Below are positions 1-4,828 of a stretch of DNA of 5,434 nucleotides, in pieces. Source of the DNA: an uncultured Candidatus Nemicrothrix sp. (GTDB taxonomy: Bacteria; Actinomycetota; Acidimicrobiia; Acidimicrobiales; UBA8592). The notes beneath the pieces are model-generated. The model saw only the letters and a program-made list of their open reading frames with translations. It did not search any database and was not told the origin of the DNA. The position numbers were made by a program, and so were the translations under genes. Where the stretch lies: contig CAJWRY010000096.1 in NCBI GenBank assembly GCA_913046155.1, forward strand, positions 1 through 5,434, read 5' to 3'. The number at the start of each line of letters is the position of its first letter. Position 1 is the first letter of the stretch.

Positions 1-21
1 GAGTAGAGGCTCGTATCTCAT
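1..21 (-). CDS. rsmH: Probable RsmH (MraW), first 7 codons only
   Basis: This is the N-terminal stub of a gene leaving the left edge of the window. From the ATG at 21-19 the minus strand reads M-R-Y-E-P-L-L and is open to base 1. RsmH, the 16S rRNA m4C1402 methyltransferase, usually begins with a short stretch of the type H/Y-x-P-V-L-L, and it almost always follows mraZ directly. The peptide and its position both fit. A GTG immediately upstream (24-22) is an alternative start. The only ribosome-binding signal is a weak GGGTG overlapping the start. With seven codons visible, the call rests mainly on synteny. Confidence 0.6.
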
Positions 22-108
22 CACCCGAAAGACTGCCCAGAAGCGATAAATTTATTTCTTAATTATCACCCTTCACCTTCTCCCTTTTGTCTATGTCCTG
101 ATCCTTTT
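22..108 (-). promoter_or_regulatory. mraZ-rsmH gap with possible internal promoter
   Basis: These 87 bases separate the mraZ stop from the putative rsmH start, which is longer than the usual gap. On the minus strand there is a purine-rich run at 88-66 built from three similar 7-base units (AAGGGAG, AAGGTGA, AGGGTGA). It is followed by an AT-rich stretch containing GATAAT (67-62), a 5/6 match to the TATAAT -10 consensus. A transcript starting about seven bases downstream would give rsmH a leader of roughly 35 nt. No good -35 element is visible, so this is a candidate only. Confidence 0.25.
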
Positions 109-112
109 TCAT
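59..112 (-). CDS. Possible 17-residue charged peptide overlapping the mraZ stop
   Basis: An ATG at 112-110 overlaps the mraZ stop codon in the classic ATGA arrangement. It opens a short frame, MKKDQDIDKREKVKGDN, ending in TAA at 61-59. The peptide is strongly charged (K, D, E, R) with no hydrophobic segment. The stop-start overlap would allow translational coupling to mraZ. Such a short frame can easily arise by chance, and I recognise no family. It could be a leader-type coding segment that carries ribosomes toward rsmH, or it could be meaningless. Confidence 0.15.
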   Translation of the reverse strand: MKKDQDIDKREKVKGDN

Positions 113-525
113 AGCCAGACACTTTCTGTTAAGTCGGTCTCAGGCTCACCTTCGACACGATTCCATTCGCTCGGAATCCATATCTCAAGTCTGTTAATGA
201 CACCGATAACGACTGCTTCTCGCTCAAGCCCTATTTCGTCTCGAAGTTTTGTTGGGATTGCTATGCGGCCTTGAGTGTCTGTTTTTACTTCTGATATGCT
301 CGCGGACCATTTTCGTTGAGCATCAGCAGTAACTTTTTTTGTTTGGACTTGCTCGATTAGTCTCTCAGCAACTTTCTGAATCTCATCAGATGAATAAACC
401 ATAAGGCATGGAGCTTGCAACGATTTTGCGATGAATGCCGCCTCTTGCAAGTAGCGACGAAAGTTAGGGGGCAATACTAGCCTGCCCTTTTCATCAAGTA
501 ATCGCTCGTGCTCACCTGTAAACAT
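109..525 (-). CDS. mraZ: Transcriptional regulator MraZ
   Basis: MraZ is a ring-forming AbrB-superfamily DNA-binding protein that controls its own operon, the division and cell wall cluster. The 138-residue product shows the two expected SpoVT/AbrB-like repeats. The first spans about residues 5-47 with the DEKGRLVLPP motif at 11-20, and the second about 77-120 with DTQGRIAIP at 83-91. The DxxGR signature is intact in both halves. The N-terminus MFTGEHERLLDEKGR matches the family start, and the length is slightly short of the 142-152 usual elsewhere. The ATG has a Shine-Dalgarno-like AGGGA five bases upstream (535-531), which supports this start. It is co-directional with the upstream acyl-transferase-like gene (190-bp gap) and precedes the probable rsmH. 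Autoregulation is likely through the 10-bp-period array at 591-647. Confidence 0.97.
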   Translation of the reverse strand: MFTGEHERLLDEKGRLVLPPNFRRYLQEAAFIAKSLQAPCLMVYSSDEIQKVAERLIEQVQTKKVTADAQRKWSASISEVKTDTQGRIAIPTKLRDEIGLEREAVVIGVINRLEIWIPSEWNRVEGEPETDLTESVWL

Positions 526-551
526 CGTATTCCCTGGTTATCTGCACTCGA

Positions 552-595
552 CTTTTGCTAGGCAAAGGTCATCTAGTGCTTGGGTATTGCTACCC
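552..595 (-). promoter_or_regulatory. Two small hairpins in the presumed mraZ leader
   Basis: Between the box array and the mraZ ribosome-binding site lie two short inverted repeats. One is GGGTA/TACCC at 582-586 and 591-595 with a 4-base loop. The other is CTTTTGC/GCAAAGG at 552-558 and 562-568, seven pairs including one G-U, with a 3-base loop. Both would lie in the mraZ 5' untranslated region if transcription starts upstream of the array. Each is small and could be chance. The first overlaps the last G-rich unit of the array. Confidence 0.25.
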
Positions 596-647
596 TTTTC
601 TCTCCCTTATGCTCCACATTAACCCCTTCTACTCCACTTTTCAACAC
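591..647 (-). promoter_or_regulatory. Probable MraZ-binding box array (10-bp period)
   Basis: Read on the minus strand, six G-rich hexamers occur at a regular step: GTGTTG (from 647), GTGGAG (637), AGGGGT (627), GTGGAG (617), AGGGAG (607) and AGGGTA (596). The first five are spaced exactly 10 bp apart and the last 11 bp, with A/T-rich tetramers between them. MraZ is known to bind short direct repeats of TGGG or AAAGTG type spaced 10 bp apart, one per helical turn, upstream of its own gene. Location, orientation, spacing and G-rich core all fit. The array ends about 65 bp upstream of the mraZ ATG. The assignment is inferred from pattern and position. Confidence 0.65.
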
Positions 648-659
648 TTTGCAGCAAAA

Positions 660-665
660 ATTACT
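660..665 (-). promoter_or_regulatory. Weak candidate -10 element for mraZ
   Basis: AGTAAT on the minus strand lies in the AT-rich stretch just upstream of the box array. A start about seven bases downstream would put the MraZ boxes at the beginning of the transcript, where bound MraZ could block RNA polymerase. The match to TATAAT is 4/6 and no -35 element is evident, so this is tentative. The mraZ operon may also be read through from dinB or the DUF3040 gene, as no clear terminator is visible between them. Confidence 0.2.
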
Positions 666-715
666 AAAAAATCTTTTCTGGTGTACCGGCTTCGAATTGG
701 GCTTAGGAAGTTACG

Positions 716-1408
716 TCAGAGCGAAGGCAGTGCCGATAAGAACGCATTCAGTGCGTCCTGTTTTTCGCATCCAGAAGCTATTCCAGCGCGACTGATCATT
801 TGATCAAAGTTAGGGATTGGGGAACTAGTGTACGCAGCTATCATGTGGTCTGGTTTCCAATTGATAATTAAAGCGCATTGGAATCTAGTACCGAACTTTG
901 AGCGTCGTTGAGAAATACCTAAAATCTTTCTGGTATTGATAAATAGCTCACCTGGGGCTCTGCCTATAAAGCAGATCAAGTCGGATGCCTCTGATCGAGA
1001 GAAATTTTCATCAAAGAGGGAACATTCGATATCTAGTCGTTTCAAAGCGTCATGCCAGATCCCGCCAATCCATATAGATGCTTTTGCAATGTCGGCAATC
1101 CAAAATTTAGATTCTTTAGGAACGAATATATCCACCCAAAGCATATCTTCTGGTGCGACAAGCACTGCTCCTCCACCACTCTGCCTTACAGCTAAGTTAA
1201 TATTTTGCTCTTCAAGGTAACTTAAATTCAGAAAATCCCTACCCCTTTGGCTTTTGCCCAATACCAGACAGGAATCTTTAGGCTCTATTATCCAGATTGT
1301 CGGTTCTCGCCATTCGTCAAGATTAGCTTCGTGAGCAAGAGCCGTTTCGGAGTATTTAGTTTCAATTATCCAACTGCTCAATTGATTGGCGGGTCTAGGG
1401 TCATGCAA
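716..1408 (-). CDS. Lipoate-protein ligase / octanoyltransferase-like protein
   Basis: A BPL/LPL-fold enzyme of 230 residues, likely to attach or transfer lipoyl or octanoyl groups on carrier domains of 2-oxoacid dehydrogenases or the glycine cleavage system in the cytoplasm. The family signature RQSGGGAVLVAPEDMLWVD (75-93) corresponds to the lipoate-ligase R-x-S-GGG-A segment. The segment RKILGISQRR (160-169) corresponds to the RK(V/I)xGSAxR loop, with the conserved Lys at 161. A Cys-Phe pair at 146-147 sits a short way before that loop. LipM-type octanoyltransferases carry a nucleophilic Cys in a similar place, so transferase activity is possible. There is no C-terminal lipoate-activation domain, unlike full-length LplA. 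The start is TTG at 1408; no ATG or GTG exists in frame before the upstream stop, and a second TTG lies at residue 10. It begins 7 bp after the preceding gene's stop, so the two are probably co-translated. Substrate and exact activity cannot be settled from the sequence. Confidence 0.82.
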   Translation of the reverse strand: MHDPRPANQLSSWIIETKYSETALAHEANLDEWREPTIWIIEPKDSCLVLGKSQRGRDFLNLSYLEEQNINLAVRQSGGGAVLVAPEDMLWVDIFVPKESKFWIADIAKASIWIGGIWHDALKRLDIECSLFDENFSRSEASDLICFIGRAPGELFINTRKILGISQRRSKFGTRFQCALIINWKPDHMIAAYTSSPIPNFDQMISRAGIASGCEKQDALNAFLSALPSL

Positions 1409-1415
1409 TATGCTT

Positions 1416-1685
1416 TCACTTTCTTGAAGGCCAGTCCCGGCACCAGTCCAGATAGGTCACCACATCTAAGGCCAATCGCGAAAAATCTTTATTCGACCCA
1501 TATGCGGTGTGAATCCTGAAATCAATGTACGATTTTGCAGGAACTGGCAAAAACGGAGGTCTCTTATACCAGTTTGATTTTCGAATTCGCCAAAGTTGCT
1601 TCAAAGCAACAGGCCAGAGTGAGGGTTTCTTCAAGACAGCAATAATTACCGATTTAACGGCACTACTTCTTATTTTTGATGTCAT
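1416..1685 (-). CDS. Small conserved actinobacterial-type protein, function unknown
   Basis: An 89-residue basic protein with no named function that I can assign. The N-terminal half (about 1-33) is rich in Lys, Arg, Trp and hydrophobic residues (SVIIAVLKKPSLWPVALKQL) and could form an amphipathic helix. It is followed by KRPPFLPVPAKSYIDFRI (41-58), then TAYG (60-63) and a C-terminal VTYLDWCRDW (76-85). I recall similar small proteins with a PFLP-P-x-Y-xx-FR...AYG...YLxWCR pattern in actinobacteria, but I cannot confirm this here. The pattern argues for a real gene rather than a chance frame. It starts at ATG 1685, 37 bp after the DUF3040 stop, with no clear ribosome-binding site. It ends 7 bp before the acyl-transferase-like gene, suggesting linked expression and possibly linked function. 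Confidence 0.75.
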   Translation of the reverse strand: MTSKIRSSAVKSVIIAVLKKPSLWPVALKQLWRIRKSNWYKRPPFLPVPAKSYIDFRIHTAYGSNKDFSRLALDVVTYLDWCRDWPSRK

Positions 1686-1722
1686 CGTCTTTTGTAAGGA
1701 AAGGGGCTCACTTTAGCAATTA

Positions 1723-2106
1723 CTATTGAATTGGGTCGTCTGGTCGGAATTTGTCCCTCATTCTGCCTCGCTTTTCGGTAATTGAATTCCTTAGGTTACC
1801 TGAGCGAACATTCATTGATAGCTGGTTCATTCCAGCGCGACCGATCTTTCTGAGATTCTGTTCGAACAATAAAGCAGCGGCAAGCATCATTACAAAGCCT
1901 ACGAACGCCAACCAAAAGCTGATAGACAACGTCAGAACTATGGTTACCAGCCCAATAATAAAACCAAGTACAGACCATTTGATATTTCGAGCTGAATGGG
2001 TATAAACCGTTGTTGTCGCTACCTCTTTTGCTAAAGCTGGGTCAGTTTCATGTAACTGCTGTTCTATTTGACTAAGTATTTTTTGTTCATCATCTGATAG
2101 TGGCAT
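1723..2106 (-). CDS. DUF3040 family two-helix membrane protein
   Basis: A 127-residue protein matching the actinobacterial DUF3040 family. The N-terminus MPLSDDEQKILSQIEQQLHETDPALA is the family hallmark (MPLSExEQ-x-L-xQIE-x-x-L-x-xxDP), followed by two adjacent hydrophobic helices at about residues 44-61 and 64-81. The C-terminal tail is basic and polar, rich in Arg and Lys, and presumably cytoplasmic. The function is unknown; family members commonly lie between dinB and mraZ, as here. The start is ATG 2106. It is preceded by a short run of alternating AT and by GATGAT (2118-2113) at the spacing expected for a leaderless -10, while a Shine-Dalgarno is weak at best (GAGATGA). The gap to the dinB stop is 55 bp with no terminator-like hairpin, so read-through from dinB is possible. 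Confidence 0.9.
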   Translation of the reverse strand: MPLSDDEQKILSQIEQQLHETDPALAKEVATTTVYTHSARNIKWSVLGFIIGLVTIVLTLSISFWLAFVGFVMMLAAALLFEQNLRKIGRAGMNQLSMNVRSGNLRNSITEKRGRMRDKFRPDDPIQ

Positions 2107-2118
2107 ATATATATCATC
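2107..2118 (-). promoter_or_regulatory. Possible leaderless -10 element of the DUF3040 gene
   Basis: On the minus strand GATGAT (2118-2113) ends six bases before the ATG at 2106, the spacing expected if transcription starts at the A of the start codon. The match to TATAAT is 4/6. The intervening bases are part of an alternating AT run that continues into the ATG. No -35 element is recognisable. This would give the mraZ-proximal genes a start independent of dinB. Confidence 0.25.
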
Positions 2119-2161
2119 TCATAAAGACCGGGATTCAACAACGTATGGAAGCTGAGTTTTC

Positions 2162-3427
2162 TTATGAGGACTCTGGCCCCCATTGCTGAATTCCCCTTTT
2201 CTTGGAGTTCAAACCCTTTTCTGTCAATGTACTTACTAAACCAATTGAGTCTGGACCATATTTAGATCGGATAATGTCAATTGCATCTTCAGTTTCTCTC
2301 CATTCACGATCGTTAGATTCGATTTCATCAAAGGATAGCTGCAGTCCATTTTTTGCCTGAGAGAAGTTTGATGCTCCAACACCCAGTAGACGGACACCGG
2401 TTGATAAATCGATAGTTTCAAGTAATGCAATCGTTTCTCGAGCGATCACTTTCCCGCTATCGGTTGGGTTTGGGAGAGTTACTGATCTCACTAAGGTTGA
2501 GAAATCAGAAAGCCGAACCTTCAGAGTTAAGGTCCTAGCCAGGTTTTCGGAGCCTCTCAATCTCTTACCAACCGAGTCAGAAAGTCTAAAAATCTCTGAA
2601 TGAACTCGTGGTAAGTCAAATAAGTCGCTAGCAAAAGTTTCTTCATTTGATATTGATTTAGCTTCATGCGTAGGTTCAACGTTTCGTTCATCGATGCCAA
2701 AAGACAGTCGGTGGAGATGTGCCCCTTGCACCTTTCCTAATGCATCCTTCAGGGCAATGAGCGGAAATGTCCGTAATTCGGAAACGGCAGTTATGCCTAA
2801 TTGGGCCAAGCGCTTCACAGTGGCTGGACCGACCCCCCATAATGCTTTTACAGGCAATTTGTCCAAGAAGTCGATAACACCGTCAGGGTGAATGACCATG
2901 ACACCGATTCCAGGAATTGGCCCAGATTGACTTGGTGAAGGTTTCGCTTCTTCGGTAGCTAATTTCGCCATAAATTTATTCGGAGCGATACCTACCGAGC
3001 AACTCAAACCTTGTTCGGAACGGATATCTTCTCTTATTGCTTTGGCTATTTCGACAGGGGTTCCATATAGTCGCTGACTTCCTCCGACATCCAAAAAAGC
3101 TTCATCGAGTGAAATAGGTTCAACGAGCGGGGTGTACCTATTAAAAATTTGCATGACCTTGTAACTAGTCGCTGCGTAATATGTATGGTCTCCTGGAAGA
3201 AAAATTGCCTCAGGACAAAGCTTCTTAGCTCGAAAGGCTGGCATAGCCGAATGAACCCCAAAAGAACGTGCCTCATACGAGGCAGCAGCCACTACTCCAC
3301 GATTTCCCGAACCACCTACCACCACAGGTTTCCCAACAAGTTCTGGCCTTCGCACAAGTTCAGCAGAAACAAAGAAAGCATCCATGTCAATATGCATGAT
3401 GTGTGAAGTTGAAATTTTTTTACTCAT
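2162..3427 (-). CDS. dinB: DNA polymerase IV (Y-family translesion polymerase)
   Basis: An error-prone Y-family polymerase of 421 residues, involved in lesion bypass during replication. The palm begins with HIDMDAFFVSAE (12-23), with metal-binding Asp14 and a Phe19 steric gate that excludes ribonucleotides. YEARSFGVHSAMP (51-63) is the finger motif contacting the incoming nucleotide. SLDEAFLDV (106-114) supplies the catalytic Asp108-Glu109 pair, and CSVGIAPNKFMAKLATEEAKP (143-163) completes the palm. A helix-hairpin-helix thumb follows (LPVKALWGVGPATVKRL, 191-207), then the little-finger domain at roughly 255-365. The C-terminal segment carries GLQLSFDEIE (361-370), which may be a variant of the QLxLF clamp-binding motif, and a WRETEDAIDIIRSKYG helix (376-391). 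The catalytic set is complete. The start ATG 3427 gives a natural N-terminus; Met11 is an alternative. No actinobacterial LexA box (GAAC-N4-GTTC type) is visible upstream, so SOS control is unsupported. Confidence 0.97.
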   Translation of the reverse strand: MSKKISTSHIMHIDMDAFFVSAELVRRPELVGKPVVVGGSGNRGVVAAASYEARSFGVHSAMPAFRAKKLCPEAIFLPGDHTYYAATSYKVMQIFNRYTPLVEPISLDEAFLDVGGSQRLYGTPVEIAKAIREDIRSEQGLSCSVGIAPNKFMAKLATEEAKPSPSQSGPIPGIGVMVIHPDGVIDFLDKLPVKALWGVGPATVKRLAQLGITAVSELRTFPLIALKDALGKVQGAHLHRLSFGIDERNVEPTHEAKSISNEETFASDLFDLPRVHSEIFRLSDSVGKRLRGSENLARTLTLKVRLSDFSTLVRSVTLPNPTDSGKVIARETIALLETIDLSTGVRLLGVGASNFSQAKNGLQLSFDEIESNDREWRETEDAIDIIRSKYGPDSIGLVSTLTEKGLNSKKRGIQQWGPESS

Positions 3428-3439
3428 ATCAGGCGCTGT

Positions 3440-3468
3440 TAAGGGTGACCAATGTGATGGTGCCCTTA
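3440..3468 (-). promoter_or_regulatory. Imperfect inverted repeat upstream of dinB
   Basis: TAAGGGTGACC (3440-3450) and GGTGCCCTTA (3459-3468) can pair as a stem of about ten base pairs, allowing two G-U pairs and one bulged base, around an 8-base loop. It lies 13-41 bp upstream of the dinB ATG. It could be an operator dyad or a hairpin in the dinB leader transcript. A possible -10 (TTAAAT, 3479-3474) sits just upstream, which would place the stem near the 5' end of the message. No LexA-type consensus is present. Confidence 0.3.
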
Positions 3469-3565
3469 CGATAATTTAAGCCTAGGACATACCTTGCTGA
3501 GAGTCCATGATTCTTTTTTAGGTGCCATTAGTCACTGTTTAATTAAGAAAAACTTCAAGTTCTAG

Positions 3566-3599
3566 GTCAGCCATGCTTTATGATTAAAGCATGGCTGAC
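3566..3599. repeat. Perfect 15-bp inverted repeat over promoter and start codon
   Basis: The left arm GTCAGCCATGCTTTA (3566-3580) is the exact reverse complement of the right arm TAAAGCATGGCTGAC (3585-3599), with TGAT as the 4-base centre. The right arm includes the start codon of the downstream gene (3591-3593) and its next two codons. The centre forms part of the TATGAT -10 element. Pairing stops at 3565/3600. The position suggests a high-affinity operator for a dimeric repressor or, if transcription starts further upstream, an RNA hairpin hiding the AUG. There is no following T-run on either strand, so it is not a typical terminator. Confidence 0.9.
3579..3591 (+). promoter_or_regulatory. 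Leaderless-type -10 promoter of the 136-residue membrane protein gene
   Basis: TATGAT (3579-3584) matches the TATAAT consensus at five of six bases and ends six bases before the ATG at 3591, so transcription probably begins at the start codon itself. There is no Shine-Dalgarno in the six bases between, and an in-frame TAA at 3585-3587 rules out an upstream start. A -35 element is poor (TTCAAG at 3554-3559 is the nearest). The element coincides with the centre of the inverted repeat. Confidence 0.55.
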
Positions 3600-4001
3600 G
3601 AAATAAACCCAGAAGAGGGGGATTCCTCAGAACTTAAAGAGTCTTATATTGAGGTTATACCGAAGTCAAAAATCAGTAAGTACGAAGTAACTAATCTACC
3701 CGTTACCGCCACTCCAATGTCAGGTCCGTCAAAGCCTTCTCAGGCACTGGCATTCGGTTCAATACTTTTAGGTGGATTCTGTGGTGGACTGATAGGTTTT
3801 GCATTCACAGATTTGCAGTGTTCTGGCAGTTGCACTGGCGCATCAGGAATTAGTGCTCTTATCGGGGCAATAGTTGGTGCGGGCGGTGTTGGAGTCGTCT
3901 CAATTCTCGCTTTACGCGCCATGAATGAATGGAAAAGTAAATCAGAGCCTGAAACAGATCCCAGTGGCAAAGATGGCCAGCAAGACGTTATAGATGACTA
4001 G
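3591..4001 (+). CDS. Unrecognised protein with two predicted membrane helices
   Basis: A 136-residue protein that I do not recognise. An acidic, polar N-terminal region (about 1-48: MADEINPEEGDSSELKES, then a Pro/Ser-rich stretch) leads into a Gly-rich hydrophobic helix (about 51-73). A short loop DLQCSGSCTG with two cysteines (C77, C81) follows, then a second Gly/Ala-rich helix (about 85-108) and an acidic, Lys-containing tail to 136. Both termini would lie on the same side, probably cytoplasmic. The loop would face outward, where the CxxxC pair could form a disulfide or bind metal. No signal-peptide cleavage site is evident. The start is fixed by an in-frame stop two codons upstream and by the leaderless promoter. 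It overlaps the following phosphatase gene by 8 bp, so they should be co-expressed. It could be a small membrane anchor or a lineage-specific protein. Confidence 0.8.
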   Translation: MADEINPEEGDSSELKESYIEVIPKSKISKYEVTNLPVTATPMSGPSKPSQALAFGSILLGGFCGGLIGFAFTDLQCSGSCTGASGISALIGAIVGAGGVGVVSILALRAMNEWKSKSEPETDPSGKDGQQDVIDD

Positions 4002-4770
4002 CCATCACGAACTGCGTGATATAGCCCTAGAGTGCGTTGCTACTGTCAAATCTTCAATCAATATTTACTCAATAACGGACTTTGAAAGAAAATCCTCATC
4101 CTCTGATTATGTTACTTCGCTTGATCGACATATTGAGTCAGAAACTGTTCAGTTCATCCGGAAAAGCCGAGCGAACGATGGGATTCTTGGTGAAGAGGGG
4201 GCTGCTCAATCTGGAACATCTGGAATCAGATGGATAATTGACCCAATAGATGGAACGAGTAACTTTGTATATGGGATTCCCTATTTCAGTATTTCTATTG
4301 CAGTTGAAGCTGAAGGAGATATTGTCGCTGGGGTCGTAGCAGACCTGAGCTCTAACGATACTTTTGATGCTGTCAAAGGCCAGGGCTCGCGGTGTAATAA
4401 CGAAGTAATTACGGTGAACGATAATGATTCTCTTGAGAGTGCCATAGTAACTACGGGATTTAGTTATAGACCTGAAAGAAGGGAGATTCAAGGGGGTATG
4501 TTGCACCACATTCTTCCTAGAATTGGTGATATCCGCCGCTTCGGTTCTGCTGCTCTAGATCTATGCTGGCTTGCTGCGGGTCGGGTGGACGCTTTCTATG
4601 AAGAAGGCCTGAACCTATGGGATTACGCTGCAGGTAGTCTCATAGTCTCCGAAGCTGGTGGCACGGTGAGAACAGTGAATCTAACTAATGATATAAACCT
4701 CCTAACTGCCACAAACGGTCGACTAGATAAGGAATTTCAGATATTGGTAAATAACTCGCTGCAACATTAA
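3994..4770 (+). CDS. Inositol monophosphatase family phosphatase
   Basis: A 258-residue soluble phosphatase of the IMPase/FBPase/CysQ superfamily, which removes phosphate from small sugar or nucleotide phosphates using Mg2+. The metal-binding motifs are present in order: SDYVTSLDRHIE (37-48), GEEG with Glu67, WIIDPIDGTSNF (80-91; Asp83, Asp86, Gly87, Thr88), and the C-terminal LNLWDYAAGSLIVSEAGG (206-223) with Asp210. RRFGSAALDLCWLAAGRVDAF (181-201) is the usual substrate-side segment. Length matches the family (about 260-270). The substrate cannot be fixed: inositol-1-phosphate, histidinol phosphate, fructose-1,6-bisphosphate and PAP phosphatases share this fold. The canonical DP(I/L)DGTxNF suits the IMPase or histidinol-phosphatase type. 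The ATG lies 8 bp inside the upstream gene, with no good Shine-Dalgarno, so translation probably depends on coupling. Confidence 0.93.
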   Translation: MTSHHELRDIALECVATVKSSINIYSITDFERKSSSSDYVTSLDRHIESETVQFIRKSRANDGILGEEGAAQSGTSGIRWIIDPIDGTSNFVYGIPYFSISIAVEAEGDIVAGVVADLSSNDTFDAVKGQGSRCNNEVITVNDNDSLESAIVTTGFSYRPERREIQGGMLHHILPRIGDIRRFGSAALDLCWLAAGRVDAFYEEGLNLWDYAAGSLIVSEAGGTVRTVNLTNDINLLTATNGRLDKEFQILVNNSLQH

Positions 4771-4815
4771 CTTAGGAATCCTTACCTCTACCTACCAACC
4801 ATCTTCATAATCACC

Positions 4816-4828
4816 TATGCTGTGCGTA
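4816..4828 (+). promoter_or_regulatory. Leaderless-type -10 promoter of the response regulator
   Basis: TATGCT (4816-4821) ends six bases before the ATG at 4828, again the spacing that gives a transcript beginning at the start codon. It matches TATAAT at four of six bases, including the key A2 and T6. No Shine-Dalgarno and no convincing -35 are seen. It allows the response regulator to be expressed separately from the phosphatase gene ending 57 bp upstream. Confidence 0.45.

Noticed and set aside
582..600. GGGTA-TTGC-TACCC followed by TTTTC on the plus strand, resembling a small terminator.
   Set aside because: The stem is only five pairs, the T-run is short, and there is no plus-strand gene upstream to terminate.
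555..803. Plus-strand open frames across the mraZ upstream gap and the 3' end of the neighbouring gene.
   Set aside because: No recognisable domain or ribosome-binding site. They run antisense to a supported gene and through the MraZ-box array.
793..806. Tandem TGATCA palindromes separated by two bases.
   Set aside because: They lie within coding sequence (the F-D-Q-M-I segment of the acyl-transferase-like gene), and the protein sequence explains the bases adequately.
936..1519. Plus-strand frames opposite the acyl-transferase-like gene and the small protein gene.
   Set aside because: The minus-strand products show clear family motifs, while the plus-strand translations are low-complexity shadows without motifs.
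780..1846. A nearly identical 18-base stretch, ATTCCAGCGCGAC(T/C)GATC, at 780 and 1829.
   Set aside because: Both copies lie inside separate minus-strand genes and encode a similar I-(S/G)-R-A-G segment in frame. Two short copies do not make a repeat family, and coincidence is the simplest explanation.
2105..2114. Run of five AT dinucleotides next to the DUF3040 start.
   Set aside because: Too short to call a meaningful microsatellite. It is noted only as part of the possible promoter and start context.
4138..4509. Minus-strand frame of 123 codons opposite the phosphatase.
   Set aside because: The plus-strand frame contains all IMPase metal-binding motifs; the antisense translation resembles nothing and has no start signals.
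4771..4827. Possible terminator between the phosphatase and response regulator genes.
   Set aside because: Only an AGGA-A-TCCT dyad with a one-base centre is present, which cannot form a hairpin, and no T-run follows.
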